Source: Paenibacillus xerothermodurans (GTDB taxonomy: Bacteria; Bacillota; Bacilli; Paenibacillales; NBRC-103111). Taken from it: a DNA stretch of 64,000 nt. Of this stretch, positions 43,790 through 51,136 are shown piece after piece (positions within the stretch are counted from its first letter, which is position 1; each line of letters starts with the position of its first letter). Where the stretch lies: assembly GCF_002220865.2 (NCBI RefSeq), contig NZ_NHRJ02000002.1, forward strand, positions 687,401 through 751,400, in the 5' to 3' direction. A program made the translations under genes and the position numbers. The notes under the pieces were generated by a model. That model did not search any database. It was not told the origin of the DNA and saw only the letters and a program-made list of their open reading frames with translations.

Positions 43790-43953
43790 GGTCTCCAGCG
43801 TAGTTGACACACACTCGCGGTATAGTCCAGGGTCTCCAGCATAGTTGACACACACTCGCGGTATAGTCCAGGGTCTCCAGCATAGTTGACACACACTCGG
43901 GGTATAGTCCAAGGTCTCCAGCACCGTTGACATACACTCGCGGTATAGTCTCA
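43790..43953. repeat. Four tandem 41-base repeats
   Basis: Units start at 43790, 43831, 43872 and 43913, each 41 bases, directly abutting. Units 1-3 differ at only a few positions and unit 4 is more diverged. Every unit contains GTCTCCAGC, then GTTGACA, then GGTATAGTC. The length is not a multiple of three, so it is not a coding repeat. It lies just beyond the stop of the NAD(P)-binding protein gene. Confidence 0.95.
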
Positions 43954-43968
43954 AGGTGGGCTTGACCG

Positions 43969-44613
43969 CTATAGCTGTTGGACGGACTTCGCGATTTCTA
44001 CGCCGCCGGATGTGAGGTCGAATGAACGTCGGTATGTATTAGGCGCCTGCAAGACAGCAAGAATGAACGCTGCGACATCCGCGCGGGGGATCGATCCGCG
44101 TGCCAGATTTTCGGCAGCGGCTACCCTCCCGGTGCCTGGCTCGTTCAGCAGCCCTCCAGGGCGCACGATGGTATAGTTGAGCTTGGTCGCTTCCAGCATA
44201 CGGTCGGCGTAATGCTTGGCCGCATAATATGGTTTAATCGATTCTGCCCAGCGGCTTCTGTTATGCGCTTGAATGGCGCTCACCATGATAAAGCGATCCA
44301 CACCCGCTTGCTCGGCGGCTTCCATCGTTTTTACAGCACCGTCGAGGTCCACTAAGAGCGTCTTGTCCGCCGGCGTATGCCCTCCTGAGCCCGCGGTGAA
44401 CACGATCGCGTCACAGCCTCGTGCTGCCTCTGTTATTGCTTCGACCTCTCCTTCCAGGTCAGCAACCACTGTCTCAGCACCCAGTGCACGGAACCTTTCG
44501 GCTTGTTCTGCCGTACGAACCATGGCTCTCGCCTGATGTTCCCCACTGCTGAGCAGCAAGTCGATCACCTGACGCCCGATTTGACCGTTTGATCCAACTA
44601 CAAGCACTTTCAT
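43969..44613 (-). CDS. NAD(P)-binding atypical SDR (YhfK-like)
   Basis: 214 residues with an N-terminal Rossmann fold, MKVLVVGSNGQIGRQVIDLL, whose GxxGxxG pattern is GSNGQIG. Typical atypical-SDR landmarks are CDAIVFTAGSGGH, FIMVSAIQAHNRSRW and YTIVRPGGLLNEPGTG. These enzymes act as reductases or NmrA-like sensors; the substrate is unknown. ATG 44613 has AAGGAGAG upstream; the frame opens at 44697. Its stop abuts the 41-base repeats. Confidence 0.85.
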   Translation of the reverse strand: MKVLVVGSNGQIGRQVIDLLLSSGEHQARAMVRTAEQAERFRALGAETVVADLEGEVEAITEAARGCDAIVFTAGSGGHTPADKTLLVDLDGAVKTMEAAEQAGVDRFIMVSAIQAHNRSRWAESIKPYYAAKHYADRMLEATKLNYTIVRPGGLLNEPGTGRVAAAENLARGSIPRADVAAFILAVLQAPNTYRRSFDLTSGGVEIAKSVQQL

Positions 44614-44789
44614 CGCTCTCTCTCCTTCTGCTTTGTGATCCCAGGGCGGATAGGCCAAACGAAAATGGCGGAACAAGCTCCCCTGGTATTGCTGCACATG
44701 GATAACTGCAGCAACCGGGACCTGTCCGCCAGATCGTCATACTGCGGGTTAATTATTGACTACCGTGTGCTTGACGCAGCAGCCACGCT

Positions 44790-45647
44790 CTAAATATTGG
44801 TTCTAGCTCTAACTTGCGGATCCGGAGCATAATGTATTGGCAGTTCCGGCAGTTCCGGCACAGGGAATCCAGCCGGCGGCTCCACCATCCGCAGCTCTCC
44901 GCCATCCTTGCTTGGCGAGGTACCTTGGAAGATCTCCCCAATCCGGGTGTCATCCAATCTGAAATTGAATTGAATGTTATTATAACCCATATCGAGGTAC
45001 TTTCGGCACTCAGGCAAACGTGTGATATCGTAGGTCGGAATCGGCAGCAGCTTGCCCCAATTCACACCGAGTGTCTCCAGTGCTTTGGCGAACGCGTTCT
45101 GATGCGCATTGTCCCGCACAATCAGAAACGCCAATGTTTCACGCAAAGTCTTGTTATGGCTCATTTCATAAATTCTGGTCTTCTGAATAACACCGGTAGA
45201 TTCTAACACCAGATTATCCAACAGGTCGCTGACTAAATTCCCATGGCTGTACACATAAGTGCCAAGGAACGGATTATGGGCCGCGTCCTCCGGCACGGAG
45301 CTTTGGGCGCCTATGATGTATTGGTGCGGGTTGGCATCTTCAGCCGCCTCCCGCAGCGCCGCCATCTCACCCTGCTGTGTCGGCGAATCGCCCGACTGGT
45401 TCAAAAGTGCATTAATCGTGTGCTGCACCAATTCCACATGTGCGATTTCCTCGAGAAAAATGCCCTTGATCAAATCACGAAATTGTGTCGCCGGTCCCCT
45501 AAAATTAGCGCCTTGGAATGAATATTGCAGCATGGTGCGCATTTCGCCAAAGCGGCCGCCCAATATTTCCTGAAACACTTTCGCCGCTTCCGGATCCGGC
45601 CGGTCCGGCACGATTTCATTAATCAGTCGTTCTCTATAAAAATACAC
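44790..45647 (-). CDS. Manganese catalase
   Basis: 285-residue dimanganese ferritin-like catalase that splits hydrogen peroxide. Metal ligands are in the bundle: Glu in GGRFGEMRTMLQY (about 35), EEIAHVELVQHTI (Glu and His, about 66-73), LESTGVIQKTR (Glu, about 149) and RDNAHQNAFAKAL (His, about 182). Closest in layout to the CotJC/YdbD type of spore formers, so coat location is possible. GTG start with AGGAGG upstream. No cotJA/B neighbours are present. Confidence 0.92.
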   Translation of the reverse strand: MYFYRERLINEIVPDRPDPEAAKVFQEILGGRFGEMRTMLQYSFQGANFRGPATQFRDLIKGIFLEEIAHVELVQHTINALLNQSGDSPTQQGEMAALREAAEDANPHQYIIGAQSSVPEDAAHNPFLGTYVYSHGNLVSDLLDNLVLESTGVIQKTRIYEMSHNKTLRETLAFLIVRDNAHQNAFAKALETLGVNWGKLLPIPTYDITRLPECRKYLDMGYNNIQFNFRLDDTRIGEIFQGTSPSKDGGELRMVEPPAGFPVPELPELPIHYAPDPQVRARTNI

Positions 45648-45834
45648 GCAAAATTGCCTCCTTGTTGGCTGTGATAGTATGAGTTTCCCACATCAGTTTG
45701 GGAATTATCCATTCTTTCTTGCACAGCCAACACCGTCTGCATGATCAGGCATCCCGGCAAACGACATTACATCACTCCGTCGTGCGCTGCCGTGGCCCCG
45801 GAGCCGTAATTTTGGAGAGCGGTCGCTTGTGTAA
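45648..45834. other. Gap between Mn catalase and the tRNA terminator
   Basis: Contains the catalase ribosome site; no other element is recognised. Confidence 0.35.
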
Positions 45835-45868
45835 TAAAAAAGCCCCTGATTCGAATGAGCCAAGGGGC
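45835..45868 (-). terminator. Terminator of the tRNA operon
   Basis: GCCCCT/AGGGGC stem closing a GATTCGAATG-containing loop, with six T residues on the minus strand. It lies about 35 bases after the last tRNA. Confidence 0.85.
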
Positions 45869-45901
45869 CGGAGATCTGTATACACAAGATGAAACACATT
45901 A

Positions 45902-45972
45902 AGCGGATGATGGGAATCGAACCCACGCTACCAGCTTGGGAAGCTGGAGTTCTACCATTGAACTACATCCGC
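45902..45972 (-). tRNA. tRNA-Gly (TCC)
   Basis: Cloverleaf with acceptor GCGGATG/CATCCGC, anticodon TCC in a CTTCCCA loop and T-loop GTTCGATTC; U at the discriminator. CCA is not encoded. Last tRNA of the operon. Confidence 0.93.
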
Positions 45973-45975
45973 AGG

Positions 45976-46052
45976 TGGTCGGGACGACACGATTTGAACA
46001 TGCGACCCCCTGGTCCCAAACCAGGTGCTCTACCAAGCTGAGCTACGTCCCG
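45976..46052 (-). tRNA. tRNA-Pro (TGG)
   Basis: Acceptor CGGGACG/CGTCCCG, anticodon TGG between CTGGT-type stem bases, T-loop GTTCAAATC, encoded CCA. Confidence 0.93.
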
Positions 46053-46149
46053 TAAATTGAAAGTATCGCGCGGCGAGAGCGGCATCACAAGGTGCTTGCC
46101 ATACATACAGTGCACATAACGTGCCGCCCGCCGGCGTGAAGTATTAATA

Positions 46150-46223
46150 CGTGCCCTGAGAGATTCGAACTCCCGACCTTTTGATTCGTAGTCAAACGCT
46201 CTATCCAGCTGAGCTAAGGGCAC
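46150..46223 (-). tRNA. tRNA-Arg (ACG)
   Basis: Acceptor GTGCCCT/AGGGCAC, anticodon ACG (read as ICG after deamination), T-loop GTTCGAATC. CCA not encoded. A 97-base spacer separates it from tRNA-Pro, and no tRNA is seen in that spacer. Confidence 0.93.
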
Positions 46224-46250
46224 ATGCATAATTGGATCAAATAGTTAGGA

Positions 46251-46324
46251 TGGAGGCGCCACCTAGAATCGAACTAGGGATAAAGCTTTTGCAGAGCTCT
46301 GCCTTACCACTTGGCTATGGCGCC
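46251..46324 (-). tRNA. tRNA-Cys (GCA)
   Basis: Acceptor GGCGCCA/TGGCGCC, anticodon GCA, U73 discriminator as expected for cysteine tRNA, encoded CCA. Confidence 0.93.
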
Positions 46325-46332
46325 GTCAGAGT

Positions 46333-46408
46333 TGGTGCCGTCGAGAGGACTTGAACCCCCAACCTACTGATTACGATTCAGTTGCTCTACCAATTGAGCT
46401 ACGGCGGC
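46333..46408 (-). tRNA. tRNA-Thr (CGT)
   Basis: Acceptor GCCGCCG against CGACGGC, with a C5-A68 mismatch; anticodon CGT in ATCGTAA; T-loop GTTCAAGTC; encoded CCA. The mismatch is the one irregular pair in the operon apart from the expected initiator mismatch. Confidence 0.9.
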
Positions 46409-46416
46409 ACAATGAA

Positions 46417-46493
46417 TGGCGGAGCCGACGGGATTCGAACCCGCGATCTCCTGCGTGACAGGCAGGCATGTTAGGCCTCTACACCACGGCTCC
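46417..46493 (-). tRNA. tRNA-Asp (GTC)
   Basis: Acceptor GGAGCCG/CGGCTCC, anticodon GTC in CTGTCAC, G73 discriminator, encoded CCA. Confidence 0.93.
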
Positions 46494-46497
46494 ATGT

Positions 46498-46574
<77 letters not shown>

Positions 46575-46624
46575 ACAACGAATTGGTGGTCGGCCCTAGC
46601 GGACTCCAGCCACCGAGGTTATTA

Positions 46625-46653
46625 AATATAACATGCAAAACCATACATGGCAA
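46625..46653 (-). promoter_or_regulatory. Sigma-A-type promoter of the tRNA operon
   Basis: TTGCCA (-35) and TATATT (-10) on the minus strand, separated by exactly 17 bases, about 50 bases upstream of tRNA-fMet. Confidence 0.75.
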
Positions 46654-46678
46654 CAAGAAGTTATTACCATTTGCCGAC

Positions 46679-46849
46679 TCATTTATTGAACCATTCCAGC
46701 AACCGCTGCATAAGCACGCCACCCGAATAAACGCCAACGATGCCTAACACACCAGACAAGACAGGCGGGGCCGGGATGGGCAGCTTCAACAGCGTAAACA
46801 CAGCACCTACGACCAGTCCGGCCAGCAGCGCCAACACGCTTTCTTTCAT
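46679..46849 (-). CDS. XapX-domain small membrane protein
   Basis: 56 residues with two hydrophobic helices and the defining KLPIPAPPVLSGVLGIVGVY motif. Function of the family is unknown; it is often paired with other small membrane genes. ATG 46849 has GGAG nine bases upstream; the frame extends to 46894. It lies between the tRNA promoter and the coat genes. Confidence 0.85.
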   Translation of the reverse strand: MKESVLALLAGLVVGAVFTLLKLPIPAPPVLSGVLGIVGVYSGGVLMQRLLEWFNK

Positions 46850-46928
46850 CAGCGATCGCTCCATTCTGAGTATATGTTCACCGCGGCACAACATGCATAA
46901 AAAAAGACGGCTCGCAAGGCCGCCTTGT

Positions 46929-47222
46929 TTATTTGCGATTCAATGCCGTTTCAGAATACTTCATATCCATCTTAATTTGATCTTCAGCATTGTACGGGTT
47001 GTACCAGCCCTTGTTCACCATGTAGGTGAATACTCTCGCGTGAAAATGAATAGATTCATTTAAATGATTTTTCAACACCTGGCGCACCTCAGGGGTAGCG
47101 GCTTCAGACAGGGCGCGGGCGTCATTGATGATCCCGGTCTTTGTCGCAAACAACAAGTCGGTCGCGAGGACACGGTCAGTGAGATGCTCGGTTCCCGTTA
47201 TATTTTGTATAAAAACATCCAT
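46929..47222 (-). CDS. CotF-family spore coat protein
   Basis: 97 residues of the Coat F fold, a ferritin-like helical hairpin: LTDRVLATDLLFATKTGI, ALSEAATPEVRQVLKNHLNESIHFH and YMVNKGWYNPYN (landmarks DLLFATKTGI and VFTYMVNKGWY). Probable coat component. No GGAGG-perfect site is seen; GGAGGCAG lies just upstream. It follows the second small helical gene by 19 bases, likely one operon. Confidence 0.85.
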   Translation of the reverse strand: MDVFIQNITGTEHLTDRVLATDLLFATKTGIINDARALSEAATPEVRQVLKNHLNESIHFHARVFTYMVNKGWYNPYNAEDQIKMDMKYSETALNRK

Positions 47223-47241
47223 CTGCCTTCTGCCTCCATCC

Positions 47242-47448
47242 TTATTGTATTGTCATTCCGCCGAGCAGCGTTCGAAGATCATTCACGTGGTTAGCCGATT
47301 GTTTCGCATGGCGGTCAAGCAGTGATTTCAAATCTCCCTCTGCGGCCAAGCTTGACATCGCCTCGGATTTCGTTTTACATGTGCTTTTAAACATAAGCAG
47401 CTCGTGCAGTTCCATCTTTTCGTGTACCGCCAATTCCTGTTGGACCAT
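47242..47448 (-). CDS. Small helical protein beside CotF, probable coat component
   Basis: About 69 residues, all helical by appearance: ELAVHEKMELHELLMFKSTC and LKSLLDRHAKQSANHVNDLRTLLGG. Resembles the short partner proteins that precede CotF-type genes in bacilli (YraF-like); this is by layout only. GGAGG lies before it; GTG 47457, TTG 47454 and ATG 47448 are all possible starts. Confidence 0.7.
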   Translation of the reverse strand: MVQQELAVHEKMELHELLMFKSTCKTKSEAMSSLAAEGDLKSLLDRHAKQSANHVNDLRTLLGGMTIQ

Positions 47449-47569
47449 GTGCAACACTCACCTCCGCTTTCCAAGAAATAGCATGTCCCCAAAAGGAAGT
47501 GAGTATGCGACCATACCCAGGTTCCGATGCCCAGGCTGCAGACCTGTGGAACGGGTGGATGCGCGGCGT

Positions 47570-47605
47570 AAAAAAAGCCTGCTCCGGACGACGTCAAGAG
47601 CAGGC
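47570..47605 (-). terminator. Terminator of the cold-shock gene
   Basis: GCCTGCTC pairs with GAGCAGGC, followed by seven T residues on the minus strand. Confidence 0.85.
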
Positions 47606-47618
47606 GAATCCTTTTATA

Positions 47619-47819
47619 TCATAATTTTTCGACATTCTCCGCTTGCGGCCCGCGTTGGCCGTCCACAACATTAAATTGCACGCGCTGGCCTTCATCCAAA
47701 GTTTTAAATCCCTCTCCCATGATGGCGGAGAAGTGGACAAATACGTCTTCACCATTTTCCCGTTCGATAAAACCGTAGCCTTTTTCTGCGTTGAACCATT
47801 TCACTGTACCAGTTTCCAT
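47619..47819 (-). CDS. CspA-family cold-shock protein
   Basis: 66-residue single cold-shock domain that binds single-stranded RNA/DNA. RNP1 is KGYGFI and RNP2 is DVFVHFSAI. It acts as an RNA chaperone at low temperature or generally in growth. A GGAGG site lies before the ATG. The 230-base upstream gap could include a structured 5' leader, as in other csp genes, but no Csp box was confirmed. Confidence 0.95.
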   Translation of the reverse strand: METGTVKWFNAEKGYGFIERENGEDVFVHFSAIMGEGFKTLDEGQRVQFNVVDGQRGPQAENVEKL

Positions 47820-48051
47820 TATTAATTAACCTCCAATATGGGTGTAACGTGCTCGGTGGATTCACTAAGCACACGTATTCTTTTATACCCCATAATTGAG
47901 CAGAGTAAACATGTCCCGTTGTATAAATCTTAAGATGTTTATAACATAATAAACACGTTTAATAACATAGTAGCTGCCAAAGCGGCAGCGTGGCAGGCTT
48001 TGTTGCTCTATACACAGATGTCTGATGCACACGTGGTAAGGAGGAATTGAT

Positions 48052-48264
48052 ATGGCGAACCAAGACAATAGGAGTAATCTCGAGGAGAGAGAAAGTGCGC
48101 CGATCCCTAAGCTGACACGCGAAGATTTGTCCAATCCGACCGAGGGCGTCGTGTATGGATCACCCGGCGCTGCCCGCGAAGACGCTGTTATGCATAATGA
48201 CAGGGCGCGATCCGCGATGGAAGCTGCCGCGAATGAGGAACAACGTTCCGGCTCCTCCAAGTAA
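48052..48264 (+). CDS. Hypothetical small hydrophilic protein, 70 residues
   Basis: Highly charged, no hydrophobic segment, likely disordered: NLEERESAPIPKLTRED, then AREDAVMHNDRARSAMEAAANEE. A strong AAGGAGG site and a terminator bracket it, so it is a real gene. The family is not recognised; small acidic Firmicutes stress or spore proteins are similar in style. Confidence 0.7.
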   Translation: MANQDNRSNLEERESAPIPKLTREDLSNPTEGVVYGSPGAAREDAVMHNDRARSAMEAAANEEQRSGSSK

Positions 48265-48339
48265 TCAACGGCACCGTTGAGATTTCATACAAGCAGCCTG
48301 ACACGTTCGAATGTCAGATGCAAGCAACACAATATTTCA

Positions 48340-48386
48340 AAAATTACCTGTCGCCCGTCTAAAGGGGTGACAGGTAATTTTTTGTC
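48340..48386 (+). terminator. Terminator of the small hydrophilic protein
   Basis: AATTACCTGTC pairs with GACAGGTAATT, followed by T residues. Confidence 0.85.
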
Positions 48387-48505
48387 CGCCTCAAAAGGGG
48401 GGGCCCCCTGGCGGTTGCGCAGGTCGCTCCTCGCATTTACGCATTGATGAAAAACAGGTAAAATAATGCCATAATATGGTCTTTTTCAGAAGGGAGTGAA
48501 CTGGC

Positions 48506-49140
48506 TTGGAATTTTCGCATTTATGGTTATTCATCATTGCCGTTGTCGTGCTGGTGGTGACGCCTGGCCCCGCCGTGCTGTTCATTGTCGCGAGGAGTAT
48601 CGACCGCGGCAGAACAGCCGGACTGCTGTCCGTGCTCGGCATGGCGGTCGGCGGCCTGGTACACGTGGCAGCGGCAGCCATAGGCGTTTCCGCGCTGCTC
48701 GTCGCATCTTCGTTAGCGTTTAGTATCGTGAAATATGCAGGCGCCGCGTATTTGATTTATCTCGGCTGCAAACAACTGTTTTCAAGCAACACTGCCCCGT
48801 CCGGCGGTCAAGCAACTCACCCCAAGCAGCTGAAATCAATTTTTTTGAAGCTGTTGTCGTAGCTATTTTCAATCCAAAAACGGCCCTGTTTTCCCTCGCC
48901 TTTTTACCGCAGTTTATCATCGCGGGAGCGGGCTCCGTCACGTTGCAATTTATTACTTTAGGCTGTCTGTTCTTAGCCATTGCTCTGATCAGTGACGCGC
49001 TGTATACACTGCTGGCCGCCAGAGCGCGTAAGTGGGTGGTGGAGCGCCCAATGAAAGCAGCAATCCGGAACTGGCTTACCGGCGGGGTGTACATAGCGCT
49101 CGGAGCTGCCGCTGCTTTCACTCAGCCCTCTCAGAAGTAG
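48506..49140 (+). pseudogene. LysE/RhtB-family exporter, frameshifted
   Basis: Amino-acid exporter of about 205 residues if read through. The first frame gives the family N-terminus (TPGPAVLFIVARSIDRGRTAGLLSVLGMAVGG, landmarks TPGPAVLFI and GLLSVLGMAVGGL) and stops at 48862. The C-terminal half (AVVVAIFNPKTALFSLAFLPQFI) continues in another frame from about 48848. One extra T in the T7 run at 48840-48846 would join them. So it is a sequencing error, a slippery or phase-variable site, or a broken gene. The start is TTG with AAGGGAG upstream. It overlaps the next gene tail to tail by ten bases. Confidence 0.8.
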
Positions 49141-49700
49141 CTGTTGCTGCTTTTTTTCCTTCTTCGCTGCAGGGGGCGGTCTGGCAGGCCTTTCTCCAAA
49201 ATTCGCAGGCGCCCGTCGATCTTTCGCAAATAATTTTGTATCTCCCGATTTTCCTGCTCCGCTTTGTAGTTAATGGCGTTGTCCAGCATCTGCTCCTGCT
49301 TGTCCTTGAACGCCTGCCGGTTCTGGCTCATCTGGATGAAGGCTGCCTGAAAGGTGGTGAACACAGACAAGCAGAAGCTGAGCAAAAACAATGAATTCCG
49401 GCTGTGATCCAACACCAGCCATATGGCGATAATGCCTGCCCAAACAACCAAAAAACTCCAACTACCACAGAAGTTGGCCACCCGGTCCGCGAACATGTCG
49501 AACCGGTTCGCCTTCTTTTCCTGCTGCTCATGCAGGTGCGCTTTGATTTTTCTCTGGTATTCGTTCACGATGTGGGCCACCCTTTGCACATCCTCGTCGC
49601 CCAATTTATCCCTCGGTCGGTTCTCCAGTTCCCTTAGCAGTGATTCGGCTGACTCCAGTTGACTAGTTGCGTTCTTTTCCATGTGGCGTGTCTGTTTCAC
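49131..49700 (-). CDS. DUF1003 family membrane protein
   Basis: 189 residues. A soluble N-terminal helix region is followed by two membrane spans (SWSFLVVWAGIIAIWLVL and FLLSFCLSVFTTFQAAFI) and the family C-terminal signature QNRQAFKDKQEQMLDNAINYKAEQE (landmarks QNRQAFKD and NYKAEQE). Function is unknown. GTG start with AAAGGAG ten bases upstream. The C-terminus is Arg/Lys-rich. Confidence 0.85.
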   Translation of the reverse strand: MKQTRHMEKNATSQLESAESLLRELENRPRDKLGDEDVQRVAHIVNEYQRKIKAHLHEQQEKKANRFDMFADRVANFCGSWSFLVVWAGIIAIWLVLDHSRNSLFLLSFCLSVFTTFQAAFIQMSQNRQAFKDKQEQMLDNAINYKAEQENREIQNYLRKIDGRLRILEKGLPDRPLQRRRKKSSNSYF

Positions 49701-49898
49701 TGCAGCGTGACTCCTTTACAAACGGGTATCTTTTCATTTACCCATTTTTCCTCCCAAACTTTACCGATGACGAGTTTTCTCTTTGTTTCCAAACACGTGC
49801 GCTTGCTTAATAAAAACAAAATGAGGACATGACATTCCCATAACATTGGTGTTCTAACCTAGAGATTGTCAGCTAAACCAATGATATGGAGGGAATTA

Positions 49899-50984
49899 AT
49901 GAAAACGCTCAGTTGTACCGTGTTCCTGACGCTCTGCTTGATTGCCGCGCGCCTGCTGCCCGCCTTCGCCGCAGCTGACGCGCCGGTGTCGGTAACTGAT
50001 TCAGTCTACGACGAGTCGGTGGCTGATTCAGTCTACAACAAGTCTTTTACAGGCTCCGACATAGTTAAGAAAAAACCTCGGCTCACGTTCCCCGTTGTCA
50101 GTGATATTCATATCCAATCTTGGGATGGCGCTTCCCATCAAAAATTTAAATCAGCGCTCACCGATCTGCATGCGGTGGATGCGCATTCGGACGCCTTAGT
50201 CATCAACGGCGACCTGGCAAACGGGATGCCCGCAGATTATGACAAACTGAAGGAGTTAATAGCTGAGACACCACACGCAAAACATGTAATGTATTCCATC
50301 GGAAATCATGAATTCTATAAAGCATGGTTCGATAGCAGCGGGAATTGGAACTCCGCGGACTTTCCAAATGGTCAAACCGAGCAAGCCTCAATCCAGCGGT
50401 TCCTGCGCTTCGCCGGCCTCAAGCAGGTTTATTATGAGAGACAAATTCAGGGCTACTCTTTCATTTTTCTGGGATCAGAGCAGTATCGGCAATCTGATCC
50501 GGCCAACCTCGAGGATGCATACTTGTCGGACACCCAGCTGGATTGGCTCAAACAGACTTTGAAAAAACGCGCCGCGGGGAACAAACCGGTATTTGTGTTT
50601 CTCCACCAGCCACTGCCGCACACGGTAGCAGGAACCTCGTTTTGCTGCGTTAACAATCGAGCGATCGTGCAGCACGAAGAGTTGAAGCGGATTCTGTCCG
50701 AGTATCCTGAGGTGATCTTTTTCACAGCACATACTCATTGGGAACTGAAATTACCCGACACGCTGGTGCGTGACGGCTTCACCATGGTGAACTCGTCTTC
50801 AGTCATCCAGCCTTGGACGGACAACAACAATGGCGGCGAAACCGTACTTGGACCTGAGGCGAGTGAAGGGCTGTACGTTGAAGTTTACAAGGATGAGGTA
50901 AGAATCCGGGGGAGGGATTTCCACAACAGGCGTTGGATCCCTGAAGCGCAGTTTAGCGTGCCGTTAAAGCATTCCGCTGATTGA
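49899..50984 (+). CDS. Secreted calcineurin-like metallophosphoesterase
   Basis: 361 residues. A signal peptide (about 1-25) is followed by the metal motifs of a phosphodiesterase: VVSDIHIQSWD, LVINGDLANG, SIGNHEFY, FVFLHQPLPHTV and FFTAHTHWELK. The substrate is unknown; it may be a nucleotide, lipid head group or sugar phosphate. ATG 49899 is chosen for its GGAGGG site; the frame opens at 49866. It differs from the 1.5-kb enzyme in carrying the canonical D-x-H first motif. Confidence 0.85.
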   Translation: MKTLSCTVFLTLCLIAARLLPAFAAADAPVSVTDSVYDESVADSVYNKSFTGSDIVKKKPRLTFPVVSDIHIQSWDGASHQKFKSALTDLHAVDAHSDALVINGDLANGMPADYDKLKELIAETPHAKHVMYSIGNHEFYKAWFDSSGNWNSADFPNGQTEQASIQRFLRFAGLKQVYYERQIQGYSFIFLGSEQYRQSDPANLEDAYLSDTQLDWLKQTLKKRAAGNKPVFVFLHQPLPHTVAGTSFCCVNNRAIVQHEELKRILSEYPEVIFFTAHTHWELKLPDTLVRDGFTMVNSSSVIQPWTDNNNGGETVLGPEASEGLYVEVYKDEVRIRGRDFHNRRWIPEAQFSVPLKHSAD

Positions 50985-51063
50985 AGGGCCGGCGGGGAGG
51001 GCTTTATCTATTGCAGTTGCGGCTGGACAGAGGTCCGCGGGCATGATCTACACTACTAGGCAC

Positions 51064-51104
51064 TAAAAAACAGGCCAGCCAGATTACTCTGGGTGGCCTG
51101 TCGG
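51064..51104 (-). terminator. Terminator of the second beta-helix gene
   Basis: ACAGGCCA pairs with TGGCCTGT, with an inner CCCAG/CTGGC stem, followed by T residues on the minus strand. Confidence 0.8.
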
Positions 51105-51136
51105 TGTGCAAGGAGCCTTCCGGTGCCTGCTCAATG

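Noticed and set aside
43805..43827. TTGACA and TATAGT inside each repeat as tandem promoters
   Set aside because: The spacing is only about 11 bases, too short for a sigma-A promoter.
43790..43953. The 41-base repeats as a CRISPR array
   Set aside because: Units abut with no spacers, and no cas genes are nearby.
43592..43954. 120-codon frame running through the repeats
   Set aside because: Its repeated peptides change frame with the 41-base unit, so it is an artefact of the repeat.
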